The position numbers were made by a program, and so were the translations under genes. The notes beneath the pieces were generated by a model. It saw only the letters and a program-made list of their open reading frames with translations. It was not told the origin of the DNA and did no database searches. A stretch of 64,000 nt of DNA from Dallia pectoralis (lineage: Eukaryota; Chordata; Actinopteri; Esociformes; Umbridae), in NCBI GenBank assembly GCA_029465975.1, contig CM055728.1:7598689-7662688 (forward strand), written 5' to 3'. Below are positions 34,349 to 47,300 of the stretch, piece after piece (position 1 is the stretch's first letter; each line of letters starts with the position of its first letter).

Positions 34349-34855
34349 TGTTGCCAACTTAGCGACTTAGTCGCTATATATAGCGAGTTTTTAGACCCCT
34401 CTAGAAACACATTTTTTTTAAAAGCTACTAGTGGCAGATCTAGCAACTTTTTCTGGTGTTATTGGAGTCTTTTGGAGACTGATGTGAAAGCAGTATTGTC
34501 ATAGATGCTCTTACTCTGATACTCTTCTCTACGAGCAGCAGGTGCTACCGTGTTCCCCACCCTCGTACCAAAGCACTCAGAGGCCACCCAGTACTTCTGC
34601 AGTCCCTCCCATCTGCAGTCTCTTTTGGGTCACTTTTGCCTGTACCAAGCCCGGATAACGGAGAAGGGTTGGACTTTTTTAATTGTTTTTTGCTCACGTT
34701 TTGTCTCTTCCACAACATTATTTCTCTCATACGGCGTCCATCAGAATTTAATGCAAGGGGAAAATTATGCATATTGGGCGATGACGTCATCTAGCGACTT
34801 CTAGCTACTTTCAGGACAGCCAATAGCTACTTTCCTTACTGAGGAGTTGGCAACA
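34349..34855. mobile_element. MITE-like interspersed element
   Basis: Begins TGTTGCCAACT (34349-34359) and ends AGTTGGCAACA (34845-34855), perfect 11-bp inverted termini. Subterminal TAGCGACTTAGTCGCTATAT and CATCTAGCGACTTCTAGC segments are related in reverse. This resembles a common teleost repeat with GTTGCCAACT ends. No transposase. A clean target duplication is not obvious. Confidence 0.55.
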
Positions 34856-35477
34856 CTGGCTGCGACACTCTGCCGCAGTCATGCTAACATGGCAAAGCTG
34901 ATGTGGAGAACCGGACACCGCAGTCTCAGTTGAGCAGTAGCCAGGCTACCACAGCGTATGACATTCAGAGAGGGGTGGCGTGTTTAGAACAGCATCAACT
35001 CGCACGCTGTTCATAAATAACCAGATCGCTAGCAACCCTGGCTGTCGAGTGAGGACAATAAACCTGCCTGGACCACACGCCCTCTCAGGAATAGCATCTT
35101 GTCACACTTCTCCCTTTGATTAAACATGATCTCTCCCCAGACACGCACAGGACAAACCCCAGCCAGCGTTCGTAAGGAAACAACACATACACTTGTTTCG
35201 CATCTACGCTAACATATCCTGACAGGTTTATGGAAGGATATGAAGAGGCAAGCTAATATAAGGAGGCACACGCCGTAAGCCGTTTGTGTTCTTGGCAGCG
35301 TTCTTGGGTGTTGTATGTGGAATGCACTTGGTGGGCGGTCGACGGCATGGTCTTGACCGGGGAGGGCGGGTAACGAGGGCCACTCTATGGGGGACAAGGT
35401 TGGAGCATAAATGCAGGGGATGCAATGTCAGCTGGGATGTTCACGAGGAGTGAACAAATGACACTTATTTGGTGGAG
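34856..35477. other. Non-coding spacer
   Basis: No gene recognised between the MITE-like element and the GT microsatellite. Confidence 0.4.
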
Positions 35478-35503
35478 TGTGTGTGTGTGTGTGTGTGTGT
35501 GTG

Positions 35504-35584
<81 letters not shown>
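35478..35584. repeat. (GT)n microsatellite
   Basis: About 50 GT units, with single interruptions at about 35505 and 35566. Confidence 0.98.
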
Positions 35585-35818
35585 GACTCCATTGCACATC
35601 ATGACAGAGTTGTAGTTAATTCTGTTTCATTTCAGGAAGTTAATGCAAGTATACATCCATTTAAAATACTCTAAAAATAGTTTCCTTTTTTCTTTATCCT
35701 GTATTGACTGGGACTGATATAGCAATAGGTGAAAGTGTAGAGAATAACACAATAAAATCTGATTTATCAAAAAATATTACAGAGGAATTTCTCTTTTTTT
35801 ATTCAGGACTGCGAACCT

Positions 35819-36427
35819 ATATGACACTATATGTAGCAACGAGTTATTATATATGACACTATATGTAGCAACGAGTTATTATATATGACACTATATGTGG
35901 CAACGGGTTATTATATATGACACTATATGTAGCAGCGAGCAAACATATATGACACTATATGTAGCAATGAGTTATTATATATGACACTATATAATAACTC
36001 ATTGCTACATATAGTGTCATATATAATAACTCATTGCTACATATAGTGTCATATATGTAGCAATGAGTTATTATATATGACACTATATGTAGCAATGAGT
36101 TATTATATATGACACTATATGTAGCAGTGAGCGAACATATATGACACTATATGTAGCAACGAGTTATTATATATGACACTATATGCAGCAGCGAGCAAAC
36201 ATATATGACACTATATGTAGCAGTGAGGGAACATATATGATACTATATGTAGCAGCGAGTTGTTATATATGACACTATATATAGCAGCAAGCGAACATAT
36301 ATGACACAATATGTAGCAGCGAGTTATTATATATGACACTATATGTAGAAGCGAGCGAACATATATGACACTATATGTAGAAGCGAGCGAACATATATGA
36401 CACTATATGTGGCAGCGAGCGAACATA
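35819..36427. repeat. 32-bp AT-rich minisatellite with inverted block
   Basis: About 19 units of ATATATGACACTATATGTAG followed by CAACGAGTTATT (or a CGAGCGAACAT variant). Two consecutive units at 35993-36050 are in inverse orientation, which creates long hairpin-capable palindromes at both junctions. Confidence 0.95.
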
Positions 36428-38242
36428 TAACCACGCCTGTTCCCCAGCTGTCTGGGAAGACTATAGTCAGAAGACACTGTAAATAAAGTGGAAATACATT
36501 TCCAGAAGCTAATTATACAGTTTATGTTCCTAAAATTCTGAGCACCGAGGTGAATCATGTATGAATCACATGTCATAAGAACTGACATGCAACCATTAAT
36601 AGTAAACAGTCATTATTGGTTCAATTTAAGACCTTTCGCCTTGATAGACGTGTTTTACACTTTTTGATATTTGCACCATACCTTACTCGTTTTGGTCTCC
36701 ATCTATCACTGTTCAGTTTAGACCTGAAGCCATTCTTTCCAATGTCAGAGAGAAGTGCTGCAGAATGCAACACATTATCCACAATCAATATGGGCCACAA
36801 CAGAAACAACTGAAGGCTCTATTGTAATTAAATGCACTGTGCTTAAATAAAGTACTATTTTGTTATTGTAGTCTACAATTAACGTGTCTGAAAGGAACAA
36901 ACATAATTGCATAGGCCGTGTTCTGTACCCAGGGACTTTGTATAATTTCGGTCTCAGTCACTCTCCGTCCACTCTAATAATGAGGTTATCTTCTAGCAGT
37001 TAGGTCTTGCGCTCACACCCACTCATCGTCTATCAGGACCTGAACTCCAGAGTATCCTGGTAACCCGCAGCTAATGGCAGCACTGCTATGAGTCAAACTT
37101 CTGCTTTATTATGCTGTTCCTCGTTGTGCATCTCTTATGGATGACCATTGATTCATAGAAACGCGAGACGCCGTTAATGTGCACTTTGACGGACGAACCG
37201 TGCACGTGAACAGGATGTTGTAAACTCATTAAAGCTTTCTGTCGTCCTTAGTGCCCTCTTGGGTTAGTTCGTTTGGTTTTCGGTTCTATGGTTCTTTGAA
37301 CGCAGCTCTTTTCACTGAGCTCAAGCGCGTCTGGTAGCATTAGTCTTCACCAATAAAGCCATTTGATATGTGACTATGTGAAAGAGAATTATTTTGTCGC
37401 ACCGAAATCACTAAATTGGGTAACTTTAACTGATTGTGCACAACTGTTGGCATTTTATGTTATAAATGCCAATCGTGGAATTTAAGTTTACACTGACTAA
37501 CAACTTGAGTTCAAATGGAAAAGTTTTGAAACCTTGTAAATGCATCAATATATCTGTGTTAGAAACAGCCATGAAAGACATCCAATCGGTTTACAAATGA
37601 AGGACAACCGCAACTAAACACACATTGACTTTGTGTGATCGTTATAACATGGAGACTTGGCAAAAATAAACTAAAGCTGATGAATTATTTTTTCAGGTCC
37701 TCCTGTGGTGCACGTTCTGACGAAATAGAGTAGGTTAATTAGCATGAAAAATCCCATTGCCATAATTTGGTCAATTGTGTGTGAAACAAGTCTCACTGAT
37801 CTAGAAAACTGTGAAACATCATATAATCCCCCATGTGTCCCCCTGGGTGCAATACCCCTTTAGAGAGAGTAGGTGTATTGTGGGTTACGCCTTAAACAGC
37901 TACAGAAAGCACAATGGCCATTAGGATCAAATAATTAATTTGCGAATGCCAGTTAGAGAACAATTTCCTCATTGGAAACCTGGTATTGCAAAGTCACACT
38001 CCAGTTGAAATTACGGAAAATGAGAGAACGCTACAATAACCTATAACCAACGTGTTTGAGTGTCGATATACCCAGTCGGACTGATGGCAAACCATTTTCC
38101 CATCTAACTCTGCGTTCTCTCCCCCCTCGGCCCAGAAGAGTTTTGTCGGACCAGGGAGTGAAGACGACGAGACAGCGGGTAAGAGAGGGAGAGAGCGCGG
38201 CGTCCTTCGTCTGATAACGTGACCATTGGATGAACCTTGTTC
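36428..38242. other. Region upstream of the first pcbp4 coding exon
   Basis: No coding sequence recognised. The last ~150 bp (38110-38240) are GC-richer and may be 5' UTR or proximal promoter of pcbp4; no TATA box or clear initiator identified. An in-frame TGA at 38231-38233 closes the coding frame upstream of exon 1. Confidence 0.4.
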
Positions 38243-38245
38243 ATG
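38243..38245 (+). other. pcbp4: Alternative in-frame ATG of pcbp4
   Basis: An ATG 33 bases upstream of the chosen start is in frame and would add 11 residues (MRLPVCDSHIT). Its -3 base is T, a weaker context than the A at -3 of ATG 38276, and the extension does not resemble PCBP family N-termini. Confidence 0.35.
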
Positions 38246-38275
38246 CGTCTCCCTGTGTGCGACTCCCACATCACT

Positions 38276-38350
38276 ATGAGCTGTGAGCAGGACTTTGGAG
38301 ACGGGGGTCTGGGCGTGACCCTTACACTCCGACTGCTCATGCACGGCAAG
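38276..38350 (+). CDS. pcbp4: pcbp4 exon 1 (residues 1-25)
   Basis: Encodes MSCEQDFGDGG then LGVTLTLRLLMHGK, the first strand of KH1. Phase 0, donor AAG|GTACAT. Intron 1 is 488 bp. Confidence 0.88.
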
Positions 38351-41300
38351 GTACATCCGGGAAATGACTGGGAACACGCAGAGTTATTATATAAAATGTA
38401 TGTTCGATTTTTATAGTGAGATTTTTTTTTTATTGGCCGAGATGATTAATGATATGATCAATGTATTTGTTTATTGTTTGTCTTTGTCCTTTCTTGTCGT
38501 TGTATCTGTGAGTGGATGTTCCCAGGGCACACTTGTAAATCAGACCTCGGTCTCAATGTGTTTCCCCGGATAAATAAAAGTTAAATAAATACAGAGGTGA
38601 TTGGGCAAAATTATTTGTATTAAATCTGTTATGGAATCGGCATATTACTGTAGGATCGTGCTAGGAATGTAATTAATATTGTTTATGCTTTGCTTTGTCG
38701 GTCGAATTGAACAAATACAGTTGAGAGATTTTGTTAAAACAGTAATTATTCGAGTCTCTGGAAAGCAGCAGTAAACATGTCAAGATATCAGGCGTTTTGT
38801 GAATATATTAAAACGTATTTTCATTTTTTCATTTTTAGGAGGTTGGCAGCATAATAGGAAAGGTGAGAATGCATATTTTTCTATCTTTAATCAATGTTAT
38901 TTATAGCTCCTATCTAAGGGGGCTTTCTGATGCAAGAGATATGCTGTTGTCAGAAGGGATTAACTATTTTCATATCATTGAAGGCCCTTTTTTAGACATG
39001 CATTAGTATTGTACTACAAACAGCCTGATCAATGTGACACTTTAAAGCGTGTTATTTTCTTTGGATTTGTGAATATTCGTCTGTTTGTAGCGACTTACCA
39101 TTTTACCGAAAATGCTAAACAAACACACGGCCCCCCGTGACACAAATTCGCTGACCGTATTTCCCCGTGCTAAATGGAATTGCCTCATACCAACCCACTT
39201 AGGATCCTCTCCATCCCTTAATGCAGTACAGTCATCCATCAAGTGAAAACATTAGCGCATTGACTGCAAACCTCCGGTTGAAACTGAGCTGCAAAAGCAG
39301 TTTATTGTCTGCTAGGGGAGGGTGTAGGCCTCTTTCCGCCCCCTCGCTGGCTTCCATTAGCCCCGCAGCCCTGTATTAGAAGACGAGCTAAGAGCAAGTG
39401 AGGGACTGAAATCAGGATGAGAGGTATAAATGCATTTCGGTTAAGGCGAGAGTGAAGGGAAGACAGCGAACCCCGAAAACAGACTCGACAAGAGATTGAG
39501 AAAAAGATTGGGATGAGAAACAAAGTGGGAAGAGAGATAGAGACTGACAAAGGAGGAAGAGAGATAGAGACTGACAAAGGAGGAAGAGAGATATAGACTG
39601 ACAAAGCAGGAAGAGAGATAGAGACTGACAAAGCAGGAAGAGAGATAGAGACTGACAAAGCAGGAAGAGAGATAGAGACTGACAAAGGCAGGAAGAGAGA
39701 TAGAGACTGACAAAGCAGGAAGAGAGATAGAGACTGACAAAGCAGGAAGAGAGATAGAGACTGACAAAGCAGGAAGAGAGATAGAGACTGACAAAGCAGG
39801 AAGAGCAACTGACAAAGCAGGAAGAGAGATAGAGACTGACAAAGCAGGAAGAGAGATAGAGACTGACAAAGCAGGAAGAGAGATAGAGGCTGACAAAGCA
39901 GGAAGAGAGATAGAGACTGACAAAGCAGGAAGAGAGATAGAGACTGACAAAGCAGGAAGACAGATAGAGACTGACAAAGCGGAAAGAGAGATAGAGACTG
40001 ACAAATCAGGAAGAGAGGGATAGAGACTGACAAAGCAGGAAGAGAGATAGAGACTGACAAAGCGGAAAGAGAGATAGAGACTGACAAAGCGGGAAGAGAG
40101 ATAGAGACTGACAAAGCAGGAATAGAGATAGAGACTGGCAAAGCAGGAAGAGAGATAGAGACTGACAAAGCAGGAAGAGAGATAGAGACTGACAAAGCAG
40201 GAAGAGCAACGGACAAAGCAGGAAGAGAGATAGAGACTGACAAAGCAGGAAGAGAGATAGAGACTGACAAAGCGGGAAGAGAGATAGAGACTGACAAAGC
40301 GGGAAGAGAGATAGAGACTGACTAAGCGGGAAGAGAGATAGACTGACAAAGCAAGAAGAGAGATAGAGACTGACAAAGCAGGAAGAGAGATAGAAACTGA
40401 CAAAGCAGGAAGAGAGATAGAGACTGACAAAGCGGAAAGAGAGATAGAGACTGACAAAGCAGGAAGAGAGATAGAGACTGACAAAGCAGGAAGAGAGATA
40501 GAGACTGACAAAGCGGAAAGAGAGATAGAGACTGACAAAGCAGGAAGAGAGATAGAGACTGACAAAGCAGGAAGAGAGATAGAGACTGACAAAGCAGGAA
40601 GAGAGATAGAGACTGACAAAGCAGGAAGAGAGATAGAGACTGACAAAGCAGGAAGAGAGATAGAGACTGACATAGCAGAAAGAGAGATAGAGACTGACAA
40701 AGCAGGAAGAGAGATAGAGACTGGCAAAGCAGGAAGAGAGATGGAGACTGACAAAGCAGGAAGAGAGATAGAGACTGACAAAGCAGGAAGAGAGATAGAG
40801 ACTAACAAAGCAGGAAGAGAGGGATAGAGACTGACAAAGCAGGAAGAGAGATAGAGACTGACAAAGCAGGAAGAGAGATAGAAAAAGAAAGAGAGATAGA
40901 GACTGACAAAGCAGGAAGAGAGATAGAGACTGACAAAGCAGGAAGAGAGATAGAGGACTGACAAAGCAGGAAGAGAGATAGAGACTGACAAAGAGAGATA
41001 GAGACTGAGGGAAGAGAGATAGAGACTGACAAAGCAGGAAGAGAGGGATAGAGACTGACAAAGCAGGAAGAGAGATAGAGACTGACAAAGCGGAAAGAGA
41101 GATAGAGACTGATAAAGCAGGAAGAGAGATAGAGACTGACAAAGCGGAAAGAGAGATAGAGACTGACAAAGCAGGAAGAGAGATAAAGACTGACAAAGCA
41201 GGAAGAGAGATAGAGACTGACAAAGCAGGAAGAGAGATAGAGACTGACAAAGCGGGAAGAGAGATAGAAACTGACAAAGCAGGAAGAGACGGATAGAGAC

Positions 41301-44300
41301 TGACTAAGCAGGAAGAGAGATAGAGACTGATAAAGCAGGAAGAGAGATAGAGACTGACAAAGCGGAAAGAGAGATAGAGACTGACAAAGCAGGAAGAGAG
41401 ATAGAGACTGACAAAGCGGGAAGAGAGATAGAGACTGACAAAGCAGGAAGAGAGATAGAAACTAACAAAGCAGGAAGAGAGATAGAGACTGACATGTGGG
41501 GGGAATTGGGGATGAAGCGAAGGAGAGACGATGGGAGGGCCAGAAATCCAGTGTTTGCCGCACCCCGGGTGGAGAAAGGCCTAGAAGCGGGTTCTCCATC
41601 CTAAGCACTGGTGTTAATAACTCATTTCACTCTCCTCCCGTTCCTCATCGCTGCCTCCCGGGTAGCCTTCACACCCACAGCCTTGACAGTGTCCCGAATG
41701 ACACGCCAGCGCACGGTTTAGTAGGACACAGCCGCATCGCCGAGCACACCAAATGGTGTTGTAGTGTTTTTATTTTTTAAATCAGCCAGTTGTCAACGTC
41801 ATGGGCGTGAGCGGGAGAATCATTTGGAAGCAGGGAGGAGAATGATGGACAGAGGCCGACATAAAAGTGATAGATGGGGAGGCAATCTAATGCTGCCTGA
41901 GGATGTATAGCAGGGGTGTGACTTTAATCTAGTCCTGAGTCTGAGTGGTGTGACTGGTTATTGAGTGGCTGGCCGGCTACTGAGTGACTGGCTGGCTACT
42001 GAGTGACTGGCTTACTACTGAGTGACTGGCTGGCTACTAACTGACTAGCTAGCTGGTTATCAAATGACTGGTTGGCTCCTGAGTGACTGACTGGCTCCTG
42101 AGTGACTGACTGGCTACTGAGTGACTGACTGGCTACTGAGTGATTGACTGGCTACTGAGTGACTGACTGGCTACTGAGTGACTGACTGGCTACTGAGTGA
42201 CTGGCTATTGAGTGACTGGCTATTGAGTGACTGGATTTTGAGTGACTAGCTGGATACTGAGTGACTGACTGGCTACTGAGTGACTGACTGGCTGGGTACT
42301 GAGTGACTGGCTACTGAGTAACTAGATACTGAGTCACTGGATACTGAGTGACTGGATACTGAGTGACTGACTGACTAATGAGTGACTGACTGGCTACTGA
42401 GTGACTGACTGACTAATGAGTGACTGACTGACTAATGAGTGACTGACTAGCTACTGAGTGACTGACTGGCTACTGAGTGACTGACTGACTAATGAGTGAC
42501 TGACTGGCTACTGAGTGACTGACTGACTACTGAGTGACTAACTGGCTACTGAGTGACTGACTGGCTACTGAGTGACTAGCTGGCTACTGAGTGACTGGCT
42601 GGCTACTGAGTGACTAACTGGCTACTGAGTGACTGACTGGCTACTGAGTGACTAGCTGGCTACTGAGTGACTGACTGGCTATTGAGTGACTGGATATTGA
42701 GTGACTGACTGACTGGCTATTGAGTGAGTGGCTGGCTGGGTACTGAGTGACTGGATACTGAGTGACTAGCTGGGGGCCCAGTGACTATTAAGTGACTGGT
42801 AGGCTACTAAGTAGCCTGCTAGCTGACTGACTGGCTGAGTTGCTGACAGTGTGTGGAGACCGGGAGACAGCTACTATTGAAACAAGTCACACATACACCT
42901 CACTACATATTTGTCTTTTATCTTCTCTTTCCCAGAAAGGAGAGACTGTAAAAAGAATACGAGAAGAGGTATCGTATCTTCACATCTACTGTCACTGTCC
43001 ATTGTGTGTAATAATGCTAATGCCGTCTCATAATAAATACACGTTCATTTATCAATGTTTAAGTACTGCTTGTATCATTATTTTTGATATATGTACTGTA
43101 CTTCAACATGTGTATCATTGTCAATATATTTGTTTACTTTTAATTCAGTAAATTCCCAAAGAAAATCATGTACATGTTACTGTGAAACCTACTGCATTTG
43201 CTCTGAAACCTAAAAGCACTTTTGAAATGTTTTGCAGGAAAAGAATGAGAAAAACATATTCGATCGAGAGTCTAATTTTGGGTACAATGTGTAGTGTAGA
43301 GTAGCATTAATATTAAGCACAAACACTGTTTGGTGGATGTTTGGTGTAATGGAAAACCATAAAGAACATACAAGTACAGCCTCATTTGCACATTGGCCAA
43401 CGTTAGCTCCTTTAAATTGAATTCAATAATACATTAAGATTTCACTTTTTCACATTTTCTGCCTTCATCAGTCTTTTTCGCTGTCTTTCATTCCAGATTT
43501 CTGCGTCTTTGTCTCTCTCTTTCAGTTCTCCCTTCTCTATCTGCCTGTCATGTCACGCTTAAACACTTCTAATTTCCCAGTACGTCAAAAGAAAATGTTT
43601 TGTCTCTCCCATCACCTCTCTCCACTTTTACGTCTCTCCGTTTTATCCCTCATAAACCTCAAGGGTGCAATTGATCTGATGGCGCTTGATTAACTCTTCG
43701 CAGCAACAAAAAAGAGAAGTAATTTGATTGCCTTTGTGTTGGTTTGCACCCTTCTGACACCTGGTACCCAGCTTATATGTGTTCCTTTGGAAACAGAATG
43801 ATAAAATAGCAGGGCAGTTTGACATGAGAGTATCTAGTCCTGTAAAGCCATTGGATAAATGGATAAGTGGTCAGCCACCAATCAGATGCATCAATGAGTC
43901 ACTTGCCCTTAGTTAGTTCCTGTTATGTGAGGCTCTAAGGCTTTCTCCCAAGGCCTTTGTATTGTCAAAACGACTCACTGGACTGATTGCAACAGCCACG
44001 GTTATGTCTCTAGTACCCACACGTCACCTCACCAGTCCCCCGGGCTCTGGAGAGAAATGGACTGTAGGGGGGATCTGAGCACTAGCCAGGGGTTTAATTA
44101 CAGCAAGGTTGATCCCCTGAATGATGCTACCGCAATTTATTGTCATGTTATCTGTATCTGTGGAGCAGGGCGTATTTACTTTACTGCTCCAATTTGCAGA
44201 TGACACAATGTCAACCAGGTTGCCGTTGACAATGAGAATTTGTTCTTAGTTGCCCTACCTAGTCAAATAAAGGTTAAATAAAAGTTATTTATTCATCAAA

Positions 44301-47300
44301 CCTCTTACTGGTGGCTTTTCTGCTTACTTTCCTACTGGGCAGAAATCAGTTGAAGCAATTATATCTTTCGGTTATTTCTGAAACAATTAAAGGACACTGA
44401 TTGTATTTTTCGACCACGTTTTAACCAAAATCTCAATGACACTTAAATTCTGTTGTCAACTGTTAGAAACTAGAAACTAGACGTTGAACTGACGTCGGTG
44501 CCCGGTGGGTAACTTTCTTACTCATGTCGTTAACTTGCCGCTCCTAAATACTTCCTTATCATGTCAGGTCTGAAACATGTCTCTTATCTAATGTTTTCTA
44601 AATGAAGTGGACTTTGGTTTTGGTGCCATTCAGAGCAGTGCACGGGTCAACATCTCAGAAGGTTCCTGTCCGGAGAGGATCATCACTATCACTGGTTCCA
44701 CAGAAAGTGTCTTCAGGGCCTTCACCATGATCACGTACAAACTGGAAGAGGTGAGACGTCACTATACGTGTAATGTGTTTGTTTATTTATACTGAAAGCA
44801 TAACATTTAATAGCAAGGTTACCTGTTAAGTTGTCTTACACAGCAGATTATGTTAATGCTGGATACCAAATTAGTTGGTGCTATTGCTCCAAGATACTTT
44901 TACCTCTTCCTTAACAATATTTTGTGGCGTACAGCTGCTTTGATAAAGGCATTTTTACCTCTTCCTTAACAATATTTTGTGGCGTACAGCTGCTTTGATA
45001 AAGGCATTTTTACCTCTTCCTTAACAATATTTTGTGGTGTACAGCTGCTTTGACGAATGCATTTTTACCTCTTCCTTAACGATATTTAGTGGTGTACAGC
45101 TGCTTTGATAAATGGCCTTTTTTACCGGGCATAGTCACTTCTTAAATTGAGCTTGACATTGAAACAGACTTGACAAAAGACGCTTATAGACAATTGCCTA
45201 TTATGTTGTATTGAGAGGGAACATGCGTCGATGCGCCAGACTTGTTGATGAAAGAGCAGATGACAACACGTCAACCTGCTAATTAATCAAACAGACGAGG
45301 TTTGTGTTTGGTCTTTTAATGAGACCGGGCTTCGGATCGTACATCAACAGCATTTTGCATTCGTTTTATCCATCAGCAAACTAATTAACATGATAGATTC
45401 CGGGAATTTTTTTTGGCTAGTCCGGCTATCCCTGGAACAGTCGCTCCAATGCCATAGAGGGGCTGACGGAGCCGTGTGTCACAGCGTTCAGTAACGATGC
45501 CGGCTGAGAGCTCCAAACGGCATTCATTAAAGATCTTAAGCTCTCACCTCTTACCAACCCCACCTTCAGCCGAAACTCCGGAGTTGTCATGGCAACCTGT
45601 TTTCTGACCTTCAGCGGCGTGTCTCACCATGCCTGCGTGCCTATGACATCTTTAATTAAAGAAAGGGAGAGAGAAAATTTGGCCAATGGGTATTGTAAAG
45701 AATTCATATCGTTTTCTCTGCTGCTTAAAGGCTTCACAACGGTTGCTAGGGGATAGGTTGTCCGCGACTCGATTTTGAGTACATACTCTGGTCGTTCCTT
45801 CCAACACACGGCTTTAATCATTAAGGTTGTCAATAACATTGACTTAATCCTGCAATTTAAGAGCAATACAGGCCTTCTTGATTTTGAGCTGTAGTTCAGT
45901 TTCTCAGCGTGTAGGGTTTCATTAGGCAAAAGAAAACAGCTAAATAAAACCAAATAGTTTTTGCTCAAAAGTCTCCCTCTCTCTTGCCTTCCACAAATGC
46001 CACACTTCATGCGTCATTGGTTTAAATTTGGAGACAAATCTTTGGGCAAAGCCTCTAGTATTTGTTGGCATGCAGTTTTAACATTGCACTTTTAACCTTT
46101 TCACAAAGCAACCATTTCAATTATGCAGAGGTTGATTATTCTGTTCGACACTAGTTTGTTTTTTATACAACTAGAGAAATCCACCCCAAAAAATTCTAGT
46201 GATCAATTTTTGAACGGCGTAGTGTCGGTAGCTAACATATTCAATCTTAACTCCAAATATCTGCTGTCCACAGACCAAACCATCTTTCCCGGTATTTGAT
46301 CATGTTAGTGTTTATTTTTGCGACTCCCTCCATTCTACTGTGGTGCCTTACAAGGGTATCATATCTTTTGAGATTGTCCTCTGAATGCGTATATTTTCAT
46401 AGAGCACAGCAGTGTTGCTATTGCCTGCTTGTAGTCCCAGAGGTTCCCTTACAGTAGAGCATACAGGTCCAATATTACCCAATATTATTTTATGGTTCCA
46501 CAGCCATATCTGGACTTCGAAAGTAGCCACTGATATACAGTACCAAAACTACATTAATTAGTGCATTAACCCTAACACTATATATTTTAAATAGAAATAT
46601 TGACCTGTTTCCATGGTGAAAGATGTGTTCCTAAATTACTTGCCGTTTAATAAAACTAAACTAAGTTTTAAAGTTTATATTAGTCGTTTTTCTCCAGGTT
46701 TGGTTTTTGATTGGTGTCACGCAGACAAATTCAAAACGTTTTTTTAAATGCATAGCCTCCCTCTTCCAGTATTGTGGTAAAACGCCATTTTTATTGACAT
46801 TAGTTGATTATCACATATCTATAAAGTGTACACTTCTCCATATGAATTCGGTAATTGCCTATGTGATGTAATTTTCCCATTCCCATCCTCTAAGTCATTT
46901 GTAAACACGATGCCCGCTCATACAAATCTCCAGAACAGAATTATACCTTGAAGTCTGGTCCTGTTATTTTTTAACACCTGTCGCGCCACAGGTGTCCCAC
47001 GAACAATAAGCTGACATTAACATAATGCACGAGCGGCCTCACTAGAGTGTGGGGTGAGTCTTTATGATAAAAGGGTCGCGGTTGACTCGTCGCTCCCAGG
47101 AAAGTAGCATTTATCCAGGGCAGTTGAGTCATTCTCCATTGATGTCTTATCATCCCTACCACAGCACACACAGGGGATTAAGCCCAGGGCGTCTGTGTGA
47201 CTGCAGCTTCTCCTAACCCCCGGATGCATTTCTGCTGAGTTTGCTGGCGCGCTGAACGATTGGGCTGTTCACAGTTGTTAAGAGATGACGCGTATATCTT

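Noticed and set aside
39302..41495. Minus-strand ORFs of 331-516 codons (LSVSISLPA repeat)
   Set aside because: Antisense to pcbp4 intron 2 and made of the 27-bp unit; no unique sequence or start context.
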